Origin: Anaerosomatales bacterium
GTDB taxonomy: Bacteria > Actinomycetota > Coriobacteriia > Anaerosomatales > Anaerosomataceae
Assembly: GCA_030019445.1 (NCBI GenBank)
Contig: JASEEU010000006.1
Span: forward strand, 62,001 to 126,000
Direction: 5' to 3'
Length of the DNA: 64,000 nucleotides
Below are positions 1 to 8,064 of this stretch, in pieces (within the stretch, counting starts at the first letter, position 1; each line of letters starts with the position of its first letter). Position numbers and translations under genes: made by a program. The notes under the pieces are model-generated. The model was given only the letters and a program-made list of their open reading frames with translations. It did not search any database and had not been told where the DNA came from.

Positions 1-206
1 CCGTGTACCACGCGGGCACCGTGCGCGGGAATGACGGCACGCTGCTCACCTCGGGCGGTCGCGTGCTGAACGTCACGGCGCTCGCTCCCACGATGGCCGA
101 GGCCCGTGACCGGGCATACCGCGCGGTGGACCTCATCCGCTTCGAGGACATGCACTATCGCACCGATATCGGCCTGAAGGCGCTGCGCGCGCTCGGAGAG
201 GCGTAG
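1..206 (+). CDS. purD: Phosphoribosylamine-glycine ligase, C-terminal end (partial)
   Basis: This is the last 68 codons of a gene entering from the left edge. The residues match the C-terminal part of GAR synthetase, the enzyme that joins glycine to phosphoribosylamine in purine synthesis. 'VYHAGT' followed by '[12 protein letters not shown]' and a terminal 'YRTDIG' are the family's conserved tail motifs. The ATP-grasp catalytic core lies outside the window. The stop is two bases before the next start, so the two genes are probably cotranscribed; purE follows about 2 kb downstream. Confidence 0.93.
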   Translation, partial: VYHAGTVRGNDGTLLTSGGRVLNVTALAPTMAEARDRAYRAVDLIRFEDMHYRTDIGLKALRALGEA

Positions 207-208
207 CG

Positions 209-1531
209 GTGCTCGCCGAACGCCTGCTCTCCACGGCCGTCGCCACAGCGCAGAAGCGGTACTTCACCGACACGCCGCGCGCCGTCCCCTCGTTGCCGGG
301 GCCGCGTGAGGGCATCACGTACCTGCTCTACGCGCACGTGCCGTTCTGCGAGCGGCTCTGCCCGTACTGCAGCTTCAATCGGTTCCCCTTCGCCGAGGAT
401 CCCGCGCGCGCCTACTTCAAGAGCCTGCGCGAGCAGATGCGGATGGTGGCGGCGCTCGGCTACGACTTCCCGGCGCTCTACATCGGCGGCGGGACGCCCA
501 CGATCCTGATCGACGAGCTCTGCGAGACCATCGACCTCGCACGCGAGCTCTTCTCGGTCAAAGAGGTGTCCACCGAGACCAACCCGAACCACCTCATACC
601 GGAGATCCTGGAGCCGCTCAAAGACCGCGTGCAGCGCTTCTCGGTGGGCGTGCAGAGCTTCGACGACGACCTGCTGAAGCAGATGGACCGCTACGACAAG
701 TACGGTTCCGGCGCGGAGATCCTGGAGCGCATCCAGTCGGTCGAAGGCTTCTTCCACTCGCTCAACGTGGATATGATCTTCAACTTCCCGAGCCAGACCG
801 AGGAGGTCTTGCTCGCCGACGTGGCGGCGGTCAAGGCGAGCCGCTGCAACCAGACGACGTTCTACCCGCTCATGGCGTCGCGCTCGGTGGAGCGCAGCCT
901 GAAGACGACCGTCGGCATGGTCGACTACGACCGCGAGGCGCGCTACTACCAGACGCTCTCGCGTTCGCTTTCGGACACGTTCGAGTTCTCGACCGCCTGG
1001 ACGTTCTCCCGCATCGGCGGCGGCATGATCGACGAGTACATCGTCGACTACGAGGAGTACGTGGGCATCGGCAGCGGCGCGTTCAGCTACCTGGACGGGA
1101 ACATCTACGTCACCACGTTCTCCCTGCGCGACTACGGTCGCGAGATCGCCGCCGGCCGGATGCCCGTTTCCATCGGCAATCGCGAGGGCGGTCTCAGGAA
1201 CCGCATGCGCTACCGGTTCCTCATGGAGCTCTTCGGCCTGCGGCTGGACAAGAAGAAGTTCGAGCGCGATTTCGGCGTGAGCGTGGAGCGCGGCCTGCGG
1301 GCCGAGATGCTCTTCTTCCGCACGTTCGGCGGCTTTGCCACCGACGACGAGGAGGAGCTGACGCTGACCGAGAAGGGCCGTTACCTGACCGTCGTCATGC
1401 AGCGACAGATGTTCGCGGACCTCAACAACCTGCGCGACGCCTCGCGCAACGCGCTCGACCCCGACGAGCGCCAGCTGCTCTTCGGGGAGGGCGGCGCCTG
1501 CCCCGCGGGTGGCGAGCCGCCCGCGCTCTAG
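209..1531 (+). CDS. HemN/HemW-like radical SAM protein (coproporphyrinogen III oxidase family)
   Basis: A 440-residue cytoplasmic radical SAM enzyme. The cluster motif CxxxCxYC is seen as 'CERLCPYC' near residue 50, followed by the family segments 'YIGGGTPT' (about 95) and 'FSVGVQSFDDDLLKQMDR' (about 150). The C-terminal half resembles the HemN/HemW winged domain. Family members are oxygen-independent coproporphyrinogen oxidases or heme chaperones; sequence alone does not say which. The GTG start is two bases after the purD stop, with no strong SD, which suggests translational coupling. Its place between purD and purE is unusual, and no other heme gene is visible here. Confidence 0.85.
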   Translation: MLAERLLSTAVATAQKRYFTDTPRAVPSLPGPREGITYLLYAHVPFCERLCPYCSFNRFPFAEDPARAYFKSLREQMRMVAALGYDFPALYIGGGTPTILIDELCETIDLARELFSVKEVSTETNPNHLIPEILEPLKDRVQRFSVGVQSFDDDLLKQMDRYDKYGSGAEILERIQSVEGFFHSLNVDMIFNFPSQTEEVLLADVAAVKASRCNQTTFYPLMASRSVERSLKTTVGMVDYDREARYYQTLSRSLSDTFEFSTAWTFSRIGGGMIDEYIVDYEEYVGIGSGAFSYLDGNIYVTTFSLRDYGREIAAGRMPVSIGNREGGLRNRMRYRFLMELFGLRLDKKKFERDFGVSVERGLRAEMLFFRTFGGFATDDEEELTLTEKGRYLTVVMQRQMFADLNNLRDASRNALDPDERQLLFGEGGACPAGGEPPAL

Positions 1532-1613
1532 CGGCACGGCGGTCGTTGCCCGCACGCTGTCGAACCCGTACACTCCTTCCAACCGTGTCTGGACTTCCAG
1601 GGAGGAGCACCTC

Positions 1614-2207
1614 GTGCCCACGTTCGCCTCGCGCCTCGCGGCGCTCGTACTGATCGCGGCCGTCGCCGTCGTCGCCGGCTGCTCGCCGCAGGGATCGTCC
1701 GACGTCGACGCCGCCAATGCGGCCATCGAGACCGCCAACGCGCAGATCCAGGTGTACAACGACCTCGATATCGAGATCACGCAGCTCATGGACGAGGCGA
1801 TGGGCGCCGAGGCGACCGCTGAGGGCGCCGCCCAGGCGCTGGAGCTGCTCGACCAGGTGGACGCCAAGCTCAACGAGCGCATCGCGGCCGTCAACGCCGC
1901 CAAGGATTCGCTCGCGTCGATCCAGGGCATGGACGTGGCCGAGGAGATGAAGACGTACGCAGCCAAGGAGATCGCCATCATCGACAAGATGGTCGCGGCC
2001 GATGAGGTATTGCTGGAGATGGTGGCCGAGCTGCGGAGCCTGTACGCGATGGACGTCGATGGCGAGTACGATGAGGCGGCAGTGACCGAGGTCAACGAGC
2101 GCCTGCTCGATCTCTCGGACGAGCTCACCGCGCTCGATGAGGAGATCGCGGCGCTGCAGGACGAGGCCGACGCCTACTACGAGTCGTCGGGCATCGCCGG
2201 GGAGTAG
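1614..2207 (+). CDS. Putative coiled-coil lipoprotein
   Basis: A 197-residue predicted lipoprotein. The N-terminus has a short hydrophobic signal ending in the lipobox 'VVAGC', with Cys near residue 23. The rest is acidic, Ala/Glu/Leu-rich and strongly helical with heptad-like spacing, suggesting an extended coiled coil on the outer face of the membrane. The GTG at 1614 is chosen because 'GGAGG' lies about 9 bases upstream and it begins the signal peptide; the longer open frame to 1509 would bury the signal. I recognise no named family. It sits between the radical SAM gene and purE on the same strand. Confidence 0.75.
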   Translation: MPTFASRLAALVLIAAVAVVAGCSPQGSSDVDAANAAIETANAQIQVYNDLDIEITQLMDEAMGAEATAEGAAQALELLDQVDAKLNERIAAVNAAKDSLASIQGMDVAEEMKTYAAKEIAIIDKMVAADEVLLEMVAELRSLYAMDVDGEYDEAAVTEVNERLLDLSDELTALDEEIAALQDEADAYYESSGIAGE

Positions 2208-2240
2208 CCGCCCGGCGCGTTCGGCAGGAAGGAGAGCGCG

Positions 2241-2702
2241 ATGGACGCCACACCGCTTGTCGGGATCGTCATGGGCAGCACGAGCGACATGCCTGTGATG
2301 GAACAGTGCGCGCAGCAGCTCGAGGAGCTCGGCGTGCCCTACGAGATGGTCGTCGCCTCGGCACACCGCCAGCCCGGCCGGGTGCACGAGTGGGCGGCGG
2401 GCGCAGCCGACCGCGGCATCCGCGTCATCGTGGCGGCCGCGGGCAAGGCGGCTCATCTCGGCGGAGTGGTCGCCGCGTACACGCCGCTGCCGGTCGTCAC
2501 CGTGCCCATGAAGACCTCCGACCTCGGCGGGTTGGACTCGCTGCTCTCCATGGTGCAGATGCCCACGGGCGTGCCCGTGGCGTGTGTCGCCATCAACGGC
2601 GCCAAGAACGCCGCCATCCTCGCGACGCAGATCCTCGGCACCGGCATGCCCGAGTATCGCGAGCGCGTCGCGCGCTACAAGGCCGAGATGGCCGAAGGCT
2701 AG
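2241..2702 (+). CDS. purE: N5-carboxyaminoimidazole ribonucleotide mutase, PurE
   Basis: A 153-residue protein of normal length for PurE, which converts N5-CAIR to CAIR in de novo purine synthesis. Family motifs are visible: 'GIVMGSTSDMPVM' at the N-terminus (GSxSD phosphate loop), 'ASAHRQPGR' near residue 44, and 'AGKAAHLGGVVA' near residue 75. The SD 'AAGGAGAG' lies 7 bases before the ATG. The class (I or II) is not certain from motifs alone; length and general pattern favour class I. Nearby purD (left edge) and purB (48873) belong to the same pathway; no purK is visible. Confidence 0.93.
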   Translation: MDATPLVGIVMGSTSDMPVMEQCAQQLEELGVPYEMVVASAHRQPGRVHEWAAGAADRGIRVIVAAAGKAAHLGGVVAAYTPLPVVTVPMKTSDLGGLDSLLSMVQMPTGVPVACVAINGAKNAAILATQILGTGMPEYRERVARYKAEMAEG

Positions 2703-2718
2703 TCCGGAAGGGGTAGGC

Positions 2719-3330
2719 ATGGGCACCGAAGCGAACGGTCCCGGACGCGACGAGGCGCCGGAGGCGGTCGATCGCGCGAACGCGACGCCCGACGACGCCG
2801 CGCGCGAGGGTGCGCCTGCCGAGGACGTCGGACTCCTCGTGTCGCCGGTCGAGAACGAGTTGCGCCGCGATGCCGGCTACCGGCGACATCGCCGAGTGGT
2901 TGTCGGCTTCTTCATCGTCGCGCTCGCGATCGCGGCGTTCGGCTTCCAGCCGCTCGGCGAGTTCCTCGCCGGCGTCGGCGCGGACGTGTGGGCACGGCTC
3001 GTCGGGAGCGGGACGTCTGCGTCGACGGCAGGCTACACCGTGCTGCTGGCCACCGACGCCATCGCTTTCGTCCTCGTGCTGCTCCTGGCGTTCTTCGTCG
3101 GACCCCGCGTGCCCTCAGGGTTCCTGCATGTCTTCCTCGGCATACTTGTCCCGCTGTCGCTCTCGGCCATGCAGCCGCCGTTCTTCGAGGCGACCTACGG
3201 CGCGGGCGGGCTCGCGGACTCGCAGTTCGCGCGGTGGAGCTTCGTCGCGGTGTTCGTCTTCACGATCGTCGGGGTGGAGACCGGCGTGAGCGCCGGTCGG
3301 CGTCTGCTCGAGAAGCGGGCCGGACGGTAG
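2719..3330 (+). CDS. Four-helix membrane protein, unknown
   Basis: A 203-residue protein with about 60 charged, Ala/Asp-rich cytoplasmic residues followed by four predicted membrane helices between roughly residues 62 and 190, ending in a basic tail. The ATG at 2719 follows 'GGAAGGGG' and begins 16 bases after purE, so it is likely in the purE operon. I recognise no family and see no catalytic motif. Confidence 0.7.
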   Translation: MGTEANGPGRDEAPEAVDRANATPDDAAREGAPAEDVGLLVSPVENELRRDAGYRRHRRVVVGFFIVALAIAAFGFQPLGEFLAGVGADVWARLVGSGTSASTAGYTVLLATDAIAFVLVLLLAFFVGPRVPSGFLHVFLGILVPLSLSAMQPPFFEATYGAGGLADSQFARWSFVAVFVFTIVGVETGVSAGRRLLEKRAGR

Positions 3331-3382
3331 CGTCAGCGGGACGCGCGGACGGGCGGGTCGACGTGCGTGCGCGTGCTCTCCG

Positions 3383-4903
3383 CTATCCCTCGGGCGGCGC
3401 GACGGGCGCGAGCGATACGCCTACCGACTCCCGCACCATGCTGCCGAGAACGGCATCGCCCCCCAGCAGGCGCGCCTTCCCGACCTCGGCCGCATTGTCG
3501 ATGAGGATGCGCGCGGCCGACCAGCTCATCTCGTTGGCGGGCGTCAGCAGCAGGAACGTGTTCCCGCGCGCTGCCATCACGCCGCCGGCGAGCGCGTCGG
3601 GGAAGTTGGCGCCGGTGGCGATGGCGATGCGCTCGTGGCCGAGACCTTGCTCCTCAGCCAGCTTGGCAACCTTGAGCGCGGTCGAGTAGCGCTCGCTTCC
3701 GGCGACGCGCACCACGCCCGCCGTCCCGAGCTCGGAGCGCAGCGCCGCCTCGGGCGCGGCGCCGATGACCGCCGTCCCCCCGAGGATCACGGCCTGCGAG
3801 CTCTCGAGCGATCGGAGCTGCGCCTGCGCCCGCGGGTGGAGGCTTCCGGCGTCGGTCAGCAGGATCGGCCACGTCCGCGCGGCCGCGAGCGATGAGGCCG
3901 CGAGCGCGTCGGGGAAGTTGCCGGCGGTCGCGATCAGGACGGTCCCGTCGTAGGTGCCTCCGCCGGCCTCGAGGCGGGCGACCGCCTCGGCGGCGATGAG
4001 CGCGGCCGTGTCGTAGCGGTTGGTTCCGCCGATGCGCTTCACGCCCACCCCCGGGAGAGCGTCGAGCGCGCTTGCAACGGTCCGGGAGACGGCGGCTTCG
4101 CCGCCCACCACGATGACTTCCGACGCGCCGAGGCGCACGATCTCGGCGGCCACGCCCGCCGGAAGCTCGGTGGCTCCCGTGAGCAGGATGGGGCCGCCCG
4201 CTGCACCCGCCAGCGCCGAGGCGCCGAGCGCATCGGGCCAGTTCTCGCCGCTCGCGACGACGACCGTGGCCGCGCTCCCGTCGGCGAAGGCCGAGCGCGA
4301 CGCCGCGATCGCGGTCCCGAAGCGGTTGGAGCCCTGCACCGGCTCGATATACGGCGTGTAGTCGATGTTCTCGGTCACGCCGGGCTGCCGGTACGGCTTG
4401 TACGGCCGCTCGTCCGGCCACGACGAGTACGGGAACGGCGTGATGCGGATGACGGTGCCGTCGCCGGTGGCGCGTGATGCCGAGGAGCTCATCTCGTAGG
4501 CGTAGTAGGTGCGGTGCTCCGCATCGGCCCATCCGCCGAAGACGACCGCGTGGTTGTCGTAGGAGACGAGCAGGTCGCCCGGCTGCAGGGCCGCGTACGT
4601 GATCGGCTGCGCGTAGAGGTGGAGGGTGCGCGTGGACCCGCCAGGGACCGGCACCTTCCACGTCATCGACGCGAAGCCCGAGCAGTCGCGTCGCCAGCCG
4701 AGCAGGGGGGAGTTCACGACCGTCCCGTTCGTGGACGCCCAGCCGGTCTGGCTGTAGGGGATGACGGCGTCCACCCACGTCTGCGCGCGGCTCATGATGG
4801 TGGAGCGGCTGAGGGCGGCGGCGGGCTGGCTGACGCCGAGAAGGGCCGCCGCCAGGAAGGCGGCGAGCATGATGCGGGTCGCCGGGCGCGGGCTGCGAAT
4901 CAT
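3383..4903 (-). CDS. Secreted NlpC/P60-like amidase with three CWB2 repeats
   Basis: A 506-residue exported protein. An N-terminal signal peptide (about residues 1-30, ending 'PAAA') is followed by a papain-like module with 'RRDCSGFASM' (Cys74) and 'DNHAVVFGGW' (His118), the Cys and His expected of an NlpC/P60-type hydrolase. Three CWB2 repeats begin near residues 191, 292 and 401, each starting G[ST]xRx.TA and containing 'PDALAAS'- or 'PDALAGG'-like segments. CWB2 modules are known to hold proteins on wall polymers, so the enzyme probably acts on peptidoglycan at the cell surface. It is transcribed towards the purE group and has no operon partner. Confidence 0.88.
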   Translation of the reverse strand: MIRSPRPATRIMLAAFLAAALLGVSQPAAALSRSTIMSRAQTWVDAVIPYSQTGWASTNGTVVNSPLLGWRRDCSGFASMTWKVPVPGGSTRTLHLYAQPITYAALQPGDLLVSYDNHAVVFGGWADAEHRTYYAYEMSSSASRATGDGTVIRITPFPYSSWPDERPYKPYRQPGVTENIDYTPYIEPVQGSNRFGTAIAASRSAFADGSAATVVVASGENWPDALGASALAGAAGGPILLTGATELPAGVAAEIVRLGASEVIVVGGEAAVSRTVASALDALPGVGVKRIGGTNRYDTAALIAAEAVARLEAGGGTYDGTVLIATAGNFPDALAASSLAAARTWPILLTDAGSLHPRAQAQLRSLESSQAVILGGTAVIGAAPEAALRSELGTAGVVRVAGSERYSTALKVAKLAEEQGLGHERIAIATGANFPDALAGGVMAARGNTFLLLTPANEMSWSAARILIDNAAEVGKARLLGGDAVLGSMVRESVGVSLAPVAPPEG

Positions 4904-4990
4904 GGCGTGTCTCCGTCCGGTCGCGTTCGCCCTAGAGTATCGGACGCTCCCGCGCCGGACACAAGCCGTATGTGACGCCGCGCACGGCCG

Positions 4991-5368
4991 TCACTCGATG
5001 ACGAGCACCGTCCCCGCGGTGGTCTGGACCGGGTACGACTCGGCCACTGGGCCCTCGAACCACACCTCGACGGGCATGCCCTCCTCGAGGTCCTCGAACG
5101 CGAGGGGCTCGGGCGAGGCGTCGGGCACGTCGTGCAGCACCGCGGTATCGTCCGTGATGCTGACCGAGGCCGCGTCGTAGCCGGTGTCGGGCGCGATCGG
5201 CCCTTCGACGAGGATCCGGCCGAGGACGTCGCCGTCGGTGTACCGCTCGAGCGAGGTCACACTGCCTCGGATGTCCGGGTCCCGGTCGGGCAGCGTCGGG
5301 CTGCACGCGGCAAGCGGCAGGATGAGGGCGATGGCGACGCATGCGAGGGCGGTCCTTCTCGGCCGCAT
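4991..5368 (-). CDS. Small lipoprotein (DUF3221-like)
   Basis: A 125-residue predicted lipoprotein. The ATG at 5368 follows an SD 'GAGGTGG' and begins a signal peptide with lipobox 'LAAC'. The mature part is a small acidic beta-rich domain ('IRGSVTSLERY', 'GMPVEVWFEGPVAESYP') that resembles DUF3221/YobA-type extracellular domains. The family match is from memory of pattern, not a search. The open frame extends 54 codons further upstream, but that part has no SD and would bury the signal. It is divergent from the padR operon. Confidence 0.72.
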   Translation of the reverse strand: MRPRRTALACVAIALILPLAACSPTLPDRDPDIRGSVTSLERYTDGDVLGRILVEGPIAPDTGYDAASVSITDDTAVLHDVPDASPEPLAFEDLEEGMPVEVWFEGPVAESYPVQTTAGTVLVIE

Positions 5369-5538
5369 GTCCCACCTCGATTCAGGATGCTTCAGTCCGA
5401 GAGACATGGTACCCCTCGGCGCGTCTTGTCGCACGCGGGGTGGTCGACATCGGGCAGGGGCGGGTCGTCGGGGCGGGCGGGTCGCCGGTCGGTCATCCGC
5501 GCCAGTTCCGCGAGATCTCAAATAGTCCAAGAAATCGC

Positions 5539-5595
5539 TTGACTAGTGTGAACTTAACACTATAGTGGGGTACGACTAGTGTGGACTTCACACTA
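5539..5595 (+). promoter_or_regulatory. padR-operon promoter with two PadR-type operators
   Basis: The promoter reads TTGACT at 5539-5544 and TATAGT at 5561-5566 with 16 bases between. One 19-bp inverted repeat, TAGTGT-N7-ACACTA (5544-5562), fills the spacer. A second, TAGTGTG-N5-CACACTA (5577-5595), covers the start region, with centres 33 bp apart. The adjacent gene is a PadR repressor, a family known to autoregulate, so these are most simply its operators. Binding is inferred. Confidence 0.8.
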
Positions 5596-5632
5596 TAGGC
5601 AAGTCAGGAATTGCGTCGGAGGAGGTGTGACC

Positions 5633-6001
5633 GTGGAGGAGTTCGCCGAGGCGATCGTCCGCAAGTTCCAGAAGGAACTGAACGCAGGCACGGTCTCGCT
5701 CGTCCTGCTGGCCATCCTCGCTCGCGCCGAAGAGCCGCAGTACGGCTACCAGATCGCCAAGCAGCTGGAAGGCGCGTCGGACGAGGGAGTGCCGGTCAAG
5801 CAGGGGACGCTCTACCCCGTGCTCAGGTCGCTGGAGGGTCAGGGACTCTTGTCGAGCAGGGTGGAGCCATCGGTGTCGGGACCGCCGCGCAAGTACTACT
5901 CCATCACCGAGCAAGGTGTGAGCGTGCTGGAGGACTGGAAAGACGTCTGGTCGCGCACGCGCGACTTCGTCGACGGGACCTTGGAGGGAGGTCGTGGCTA
6001 A
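5633..6001 (+). CDS. PadR-family transcriptional regulator
   Basis: A 122-residue winged-helix repressor. After a short N-terminal helix it shows the PadR core: 'VLLAILARAEEPQYGYQIAK', 'GTLYPVLRSLEGQGLL' and 'RKYYSITEQG'. The GTG at 5633 is chosen because 'GGAGGAGG' lies 7 bases upstream; the GTG at 5627 is too close to it. The stop overlaps the start of the next gene by 8 bases. A PadR gene followed by a DUF1700-type membrane protein and a beta-rich lipoprotein is a recurring envelope-response arrangement. It probably represses its own operon through the dyads at 5544-5595. Confidence 0.92.
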   Translation: MEEFAEAIVRKFQKELNAGTVSLVLLAILARAEEPQYGYQIAKQLEGASDEGVPVKQGTLYPVLRSLEGQGLLSSRVEPSVSGPPRKYYSITEQGVSVLEDWKDVWSRTRDFVDGTLEGGRG

Positions 6002-6902
6002 GATGATCGATCAGTATCTCGCGGAGCTGCGAGGCGAGCTTGCCGGGGCCGACCCCGCGCTGGTCCAAGACGCGCTCTACGACGCGGAGGAGTACCTCCG
6101 CACGGAGATGGCCGAGGTACCGGAGACCGAGCGCGAAGCGCGCTGGTCCGAGGTCGTCGAGCGGTACGGCACGCCCGACGAGGTCGCGGCGGCGTATCGG
6201 GAGGCCGAGATCACCGTGGCGATGGGATTGCGCCCGGTGCAGGCTCCTCGCAGCGAGCGCCGCGGGTTCGTGGGCAGCTTTTTCGGCGTGCTCGCCGATC
6301 CGGTCGCCTACGGTGCGCTGTTCTACCTGTTCCTGTCGTTTCTGACCGGCATCGTGTACTTCACCTTCGTGGCGACGATGCTCGGCCTGGGGATCGGGCT
6401 GTTGCCGGTGTTCGTCGGCTCGCTCATCCTCCTGCTGTTCTTCGCGATGGTGCGTGCCATCGCGCTTGCCGAGGGTCGCATGATCGAGGGTCTTCTGGGC
6501 GTGCGCATGCCCCGGCGCCCGCGGTCGATGCTGCGCGAGGGCGACATGGCGGACCGGCTGAAGCACTGGTTCACCGACCGCCGCACGTGGACGTCGGTGC
6601 TCTACCTCGTGCTGCAGCTCCCGCTCGGCGTGACGTACTTCAGCATCATGGTGACCGCGATCGTCACCTCGCTCGCCGCGATCGCCGCGCCCATCGCGCA
6701 GGCGCTCACCGGTGAAGTGATGATCCGCATGGATGGTTACGGCTACCTGCTCGAACCGTGGGCGATCCCGCTCGTCGTGATCGGCGGTGTGCTCGGACTG
6801 GTCGTTACGCTCCATCTGGGTCGCGGCATCGGCAAGCTCCACGGCGCGTATGCCAAGGCCATGCTCGTCGGACGGTATTCGGATATGGCGGACGCCGCGT
6901 AG
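5994..6902 (+). CDS. DUF1700-like membrane protein
   Basis: A 302-residue protein. The first 80 residues are a charged helical domain ('IDQYLAELRGEL', 'VVERYGTPDEVAAAYR') typical of DUF1700/HAAS domains that accompany PadR regulators. The remainder has about four membrane helices in two blocks (roughly 100-165 and 200-285). It overlaps padR by 8 bases and is translated from a GTG behind 'GGAGGGAGG'. Its role is probably sensing or regulating envelope stress with the lipoprotein downstream; this is inferred from context, not shown. Confidence 0.8.
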   Translation: MAKMIDQYLAELRGELAGADPALVQDALYDAEEYLRTEMAEVPETEREARWSEVVERYGTPDEVAAAYREAEITVAMGLRPVQAPRSERRGFVGSFFGVLADPVAYGALFYLFLSFLTGIVYFTFVATMLGLGIGLLPVFVGSLILLLFFAMVRAIALAEGRMIEGLLGVRMPRRPRSMLREGDMADRLKHWFTDRRTWTSVLYLVLQLPLGVTYFSIMVTAIVTSLAAIAAPIAQALTGEVMIRMDGYGYLLEPWAIPLVVIGGVLGLVVTLHLGRGIGKLHGAYAKAMLVGRYSDMADAA

Positions 6903-6933
6903 GCGTCGCGAACGATGAAGGGTTGTGTGGACG

Positions 6934-7665
6934 ATGGAACGGATAGTCAAGATCGGCCTCGTGGCGGCGCTCGCCGGGGCGCTGCTCGTGACGAGCGGCT
7001 GCGTGCGGGTCGAGCTGCCCGACCCCGAGCTCATCGGGGACACGGTGACCGTCGAGCGCGAGGGCGCCGAGCGTGCCGAGGTCTCCCTGGACATGGGTGC
7101 CGGCAAGCTCGAGGTCACGAGCGGTGCGGTCGACCTCATGGAGGCGGACTTCGAGTACACGCGCGACCGTTGGGAGCCTGACGTGTCCTACGACGTCGAC
7201 GGCGACACGGGCACGCTCGAAGTGCGCACCCCTCGGGTCCCGGACTTCAGCTTCGGCTCCAACGACCGGTACGTGTGGCGGCTCGTGCTTGCCGAGGACA
7301 TGCCGCTGGAGCTGGCCGTCAACCTCGGCGCTGGGCAGGCGGACCTGGACCTGGGCGGGCTCATGCTCTCGGAGCTGACCGTCGACATGGGTGCGGGCGA
7401 CACGACGGTGGACCTGAGCGGGGAGCCGACGATGGATCTCGACGCGGAGATCAACGCCGGCGCCGGCAAGCTCACGCTGTACGTGCCCCGTGACGCGGGC
7501 GTGCGCGTGGTCGGCTACAAGGACGGCGTCGGCTCCTACCGTGCCGACGGCTTTGAGATCGACGGCGACGCGCTCGTCAACGACGCGTACGGCGAGGGTG
7601 GCTTCACCTACGACATCGTGCTGCGGCGCGGCGTGGGCGAGGTCGTCATCGAGATGGTGGACTGA
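6934..7665 (+). CDS. Lipoprotein with toast-rack/LiaF-like beta repeats
   Basis: A 243-residue predicted lipoprotein. The signal ends in lipobox 'VTSGC' (Cys near residue 22). The mature protein repeats a short beta motif four times: 'DMGAGKLEV', 'NLGAGQADL', 'DMGAGDTTV' and 'NAGAGKLTL'. This regularity matches the beta-solenoid 'toast rack' and LiaF-type domains of envelope-stress proteins. The ATG at 6934 is preferred over the GTG at 6925 because 'GAAGGG' is correctly spaced only from the ATG. It is the third gene of the PadR operon. Confidence 0.8.
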   Translation: MERIVKIGLVAALAGALLVTSGCVRVELPDPELIGDTVTVEREGAERAEVSLDMGAGKLEVTSGAVDLMEADFEYTRDRWEPDVSYDVDGDTGTLEVRTPRVPDFSFGSNDRYVWRLVLAEDMPLELAVNLGAGQADLDLGGLMLSELTVDMGAGDTTVDLSGEPTMDLDAEINAGAGKLTLYVPRDAGVRVVGYKDGVGSYRADGFEIDGDALVNDAYGEGGFTYDIVLRRGVGEVVIEMVD

Positions 7666-7715
7666 CAGACGGACACGACGGCCCGACGCCGTCGGTAGGG
7701 AAGGAAGTGTCACTG

Positions 7716-8006
7716 ATGGACCTGATCGTAGCGCCGTTCTCGGTGGGCATCTCGGCGCTCGCCAGCGGGATCGGTCTTCTCGGCCTCGCGCTGCCCCTGC
7801 TGTGGCTGTGGATGCTCATCGACGCCGTGCTCCGCGAGGAGTGGGAGTACCCGGCCGCCACGCCTACGAGCAACAACAAGCTGCTCTGGGTGCTGCTCAT
7901 CGTGCTCGTGCAGGTCTCGGCGGCCGTGTACTTCTTCATGGTCTTCACGAAGGTGAAGCGGGGCTCGCTCGCGCGCCCCGAGTGGGCTGCGCCCCGCGCC
8001 GCATAG
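7716..8006 (+). CDS. Small PLDc_N-type membrane protein
   Basis: A 96-residue protein with two predicted membrane helices separated by a short loop with 'EEWEYPAATPTSNNK', then 'LLWVLLIVLVQV' and a basic tail. This two-helix layout with an N-K-L-W-x-L start to helix two is typical of the phospholipase-D-nuclease N-terminal (PLDc_N) membrane domain, found alone in small envelope proteins. No catalytic domain is present. The ATG at 7716 is chosen over the GTG at 7707, which lies too near the SD 'GGGAAGGA'. It is the last gene of the PadR operon. Confidence 0.72.
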   Translation: MDLIVAPFSVGISALASGIGLLGLALPLLWLWMLIDAVLREEWEYPAATPTSNNKLLWVLLIVLVQVSAAVYFFMVFTKVKRGSLARPEWAAPRAA

Positions 8007-8026
8007 CACGGGGTGCGTGGCGCGCG

Positions 8027-8048
8027 GCTTGCTTGGGAACGAGCAAGC
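8027..8048 (+). promoter_or_regulatory. Hairpin in the msrA leader
   Basis: A perfect 7-bp stem, GCTTGCT (8027-8033) with AGCAAGC (8042-8048) and an 8-base loop, lies just upstream of the msrA SD 'GAGAGGAG'. No U-tract follows, so it is not a standard terminator. It may mark the end of the PadR operon or affect msrA translation; the function is unknown. Confidence 0.45.
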
Positions 8049-8064
8049 AGAGAGGAGCGCCGCC

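Noticed and set aside
155-2128. A 657-codon open frame on the minus strand
   Set aside because: It lies opposite the radical SAM and lipoprotein genes, both well supported, and its translation is low-complexity with no family motif.
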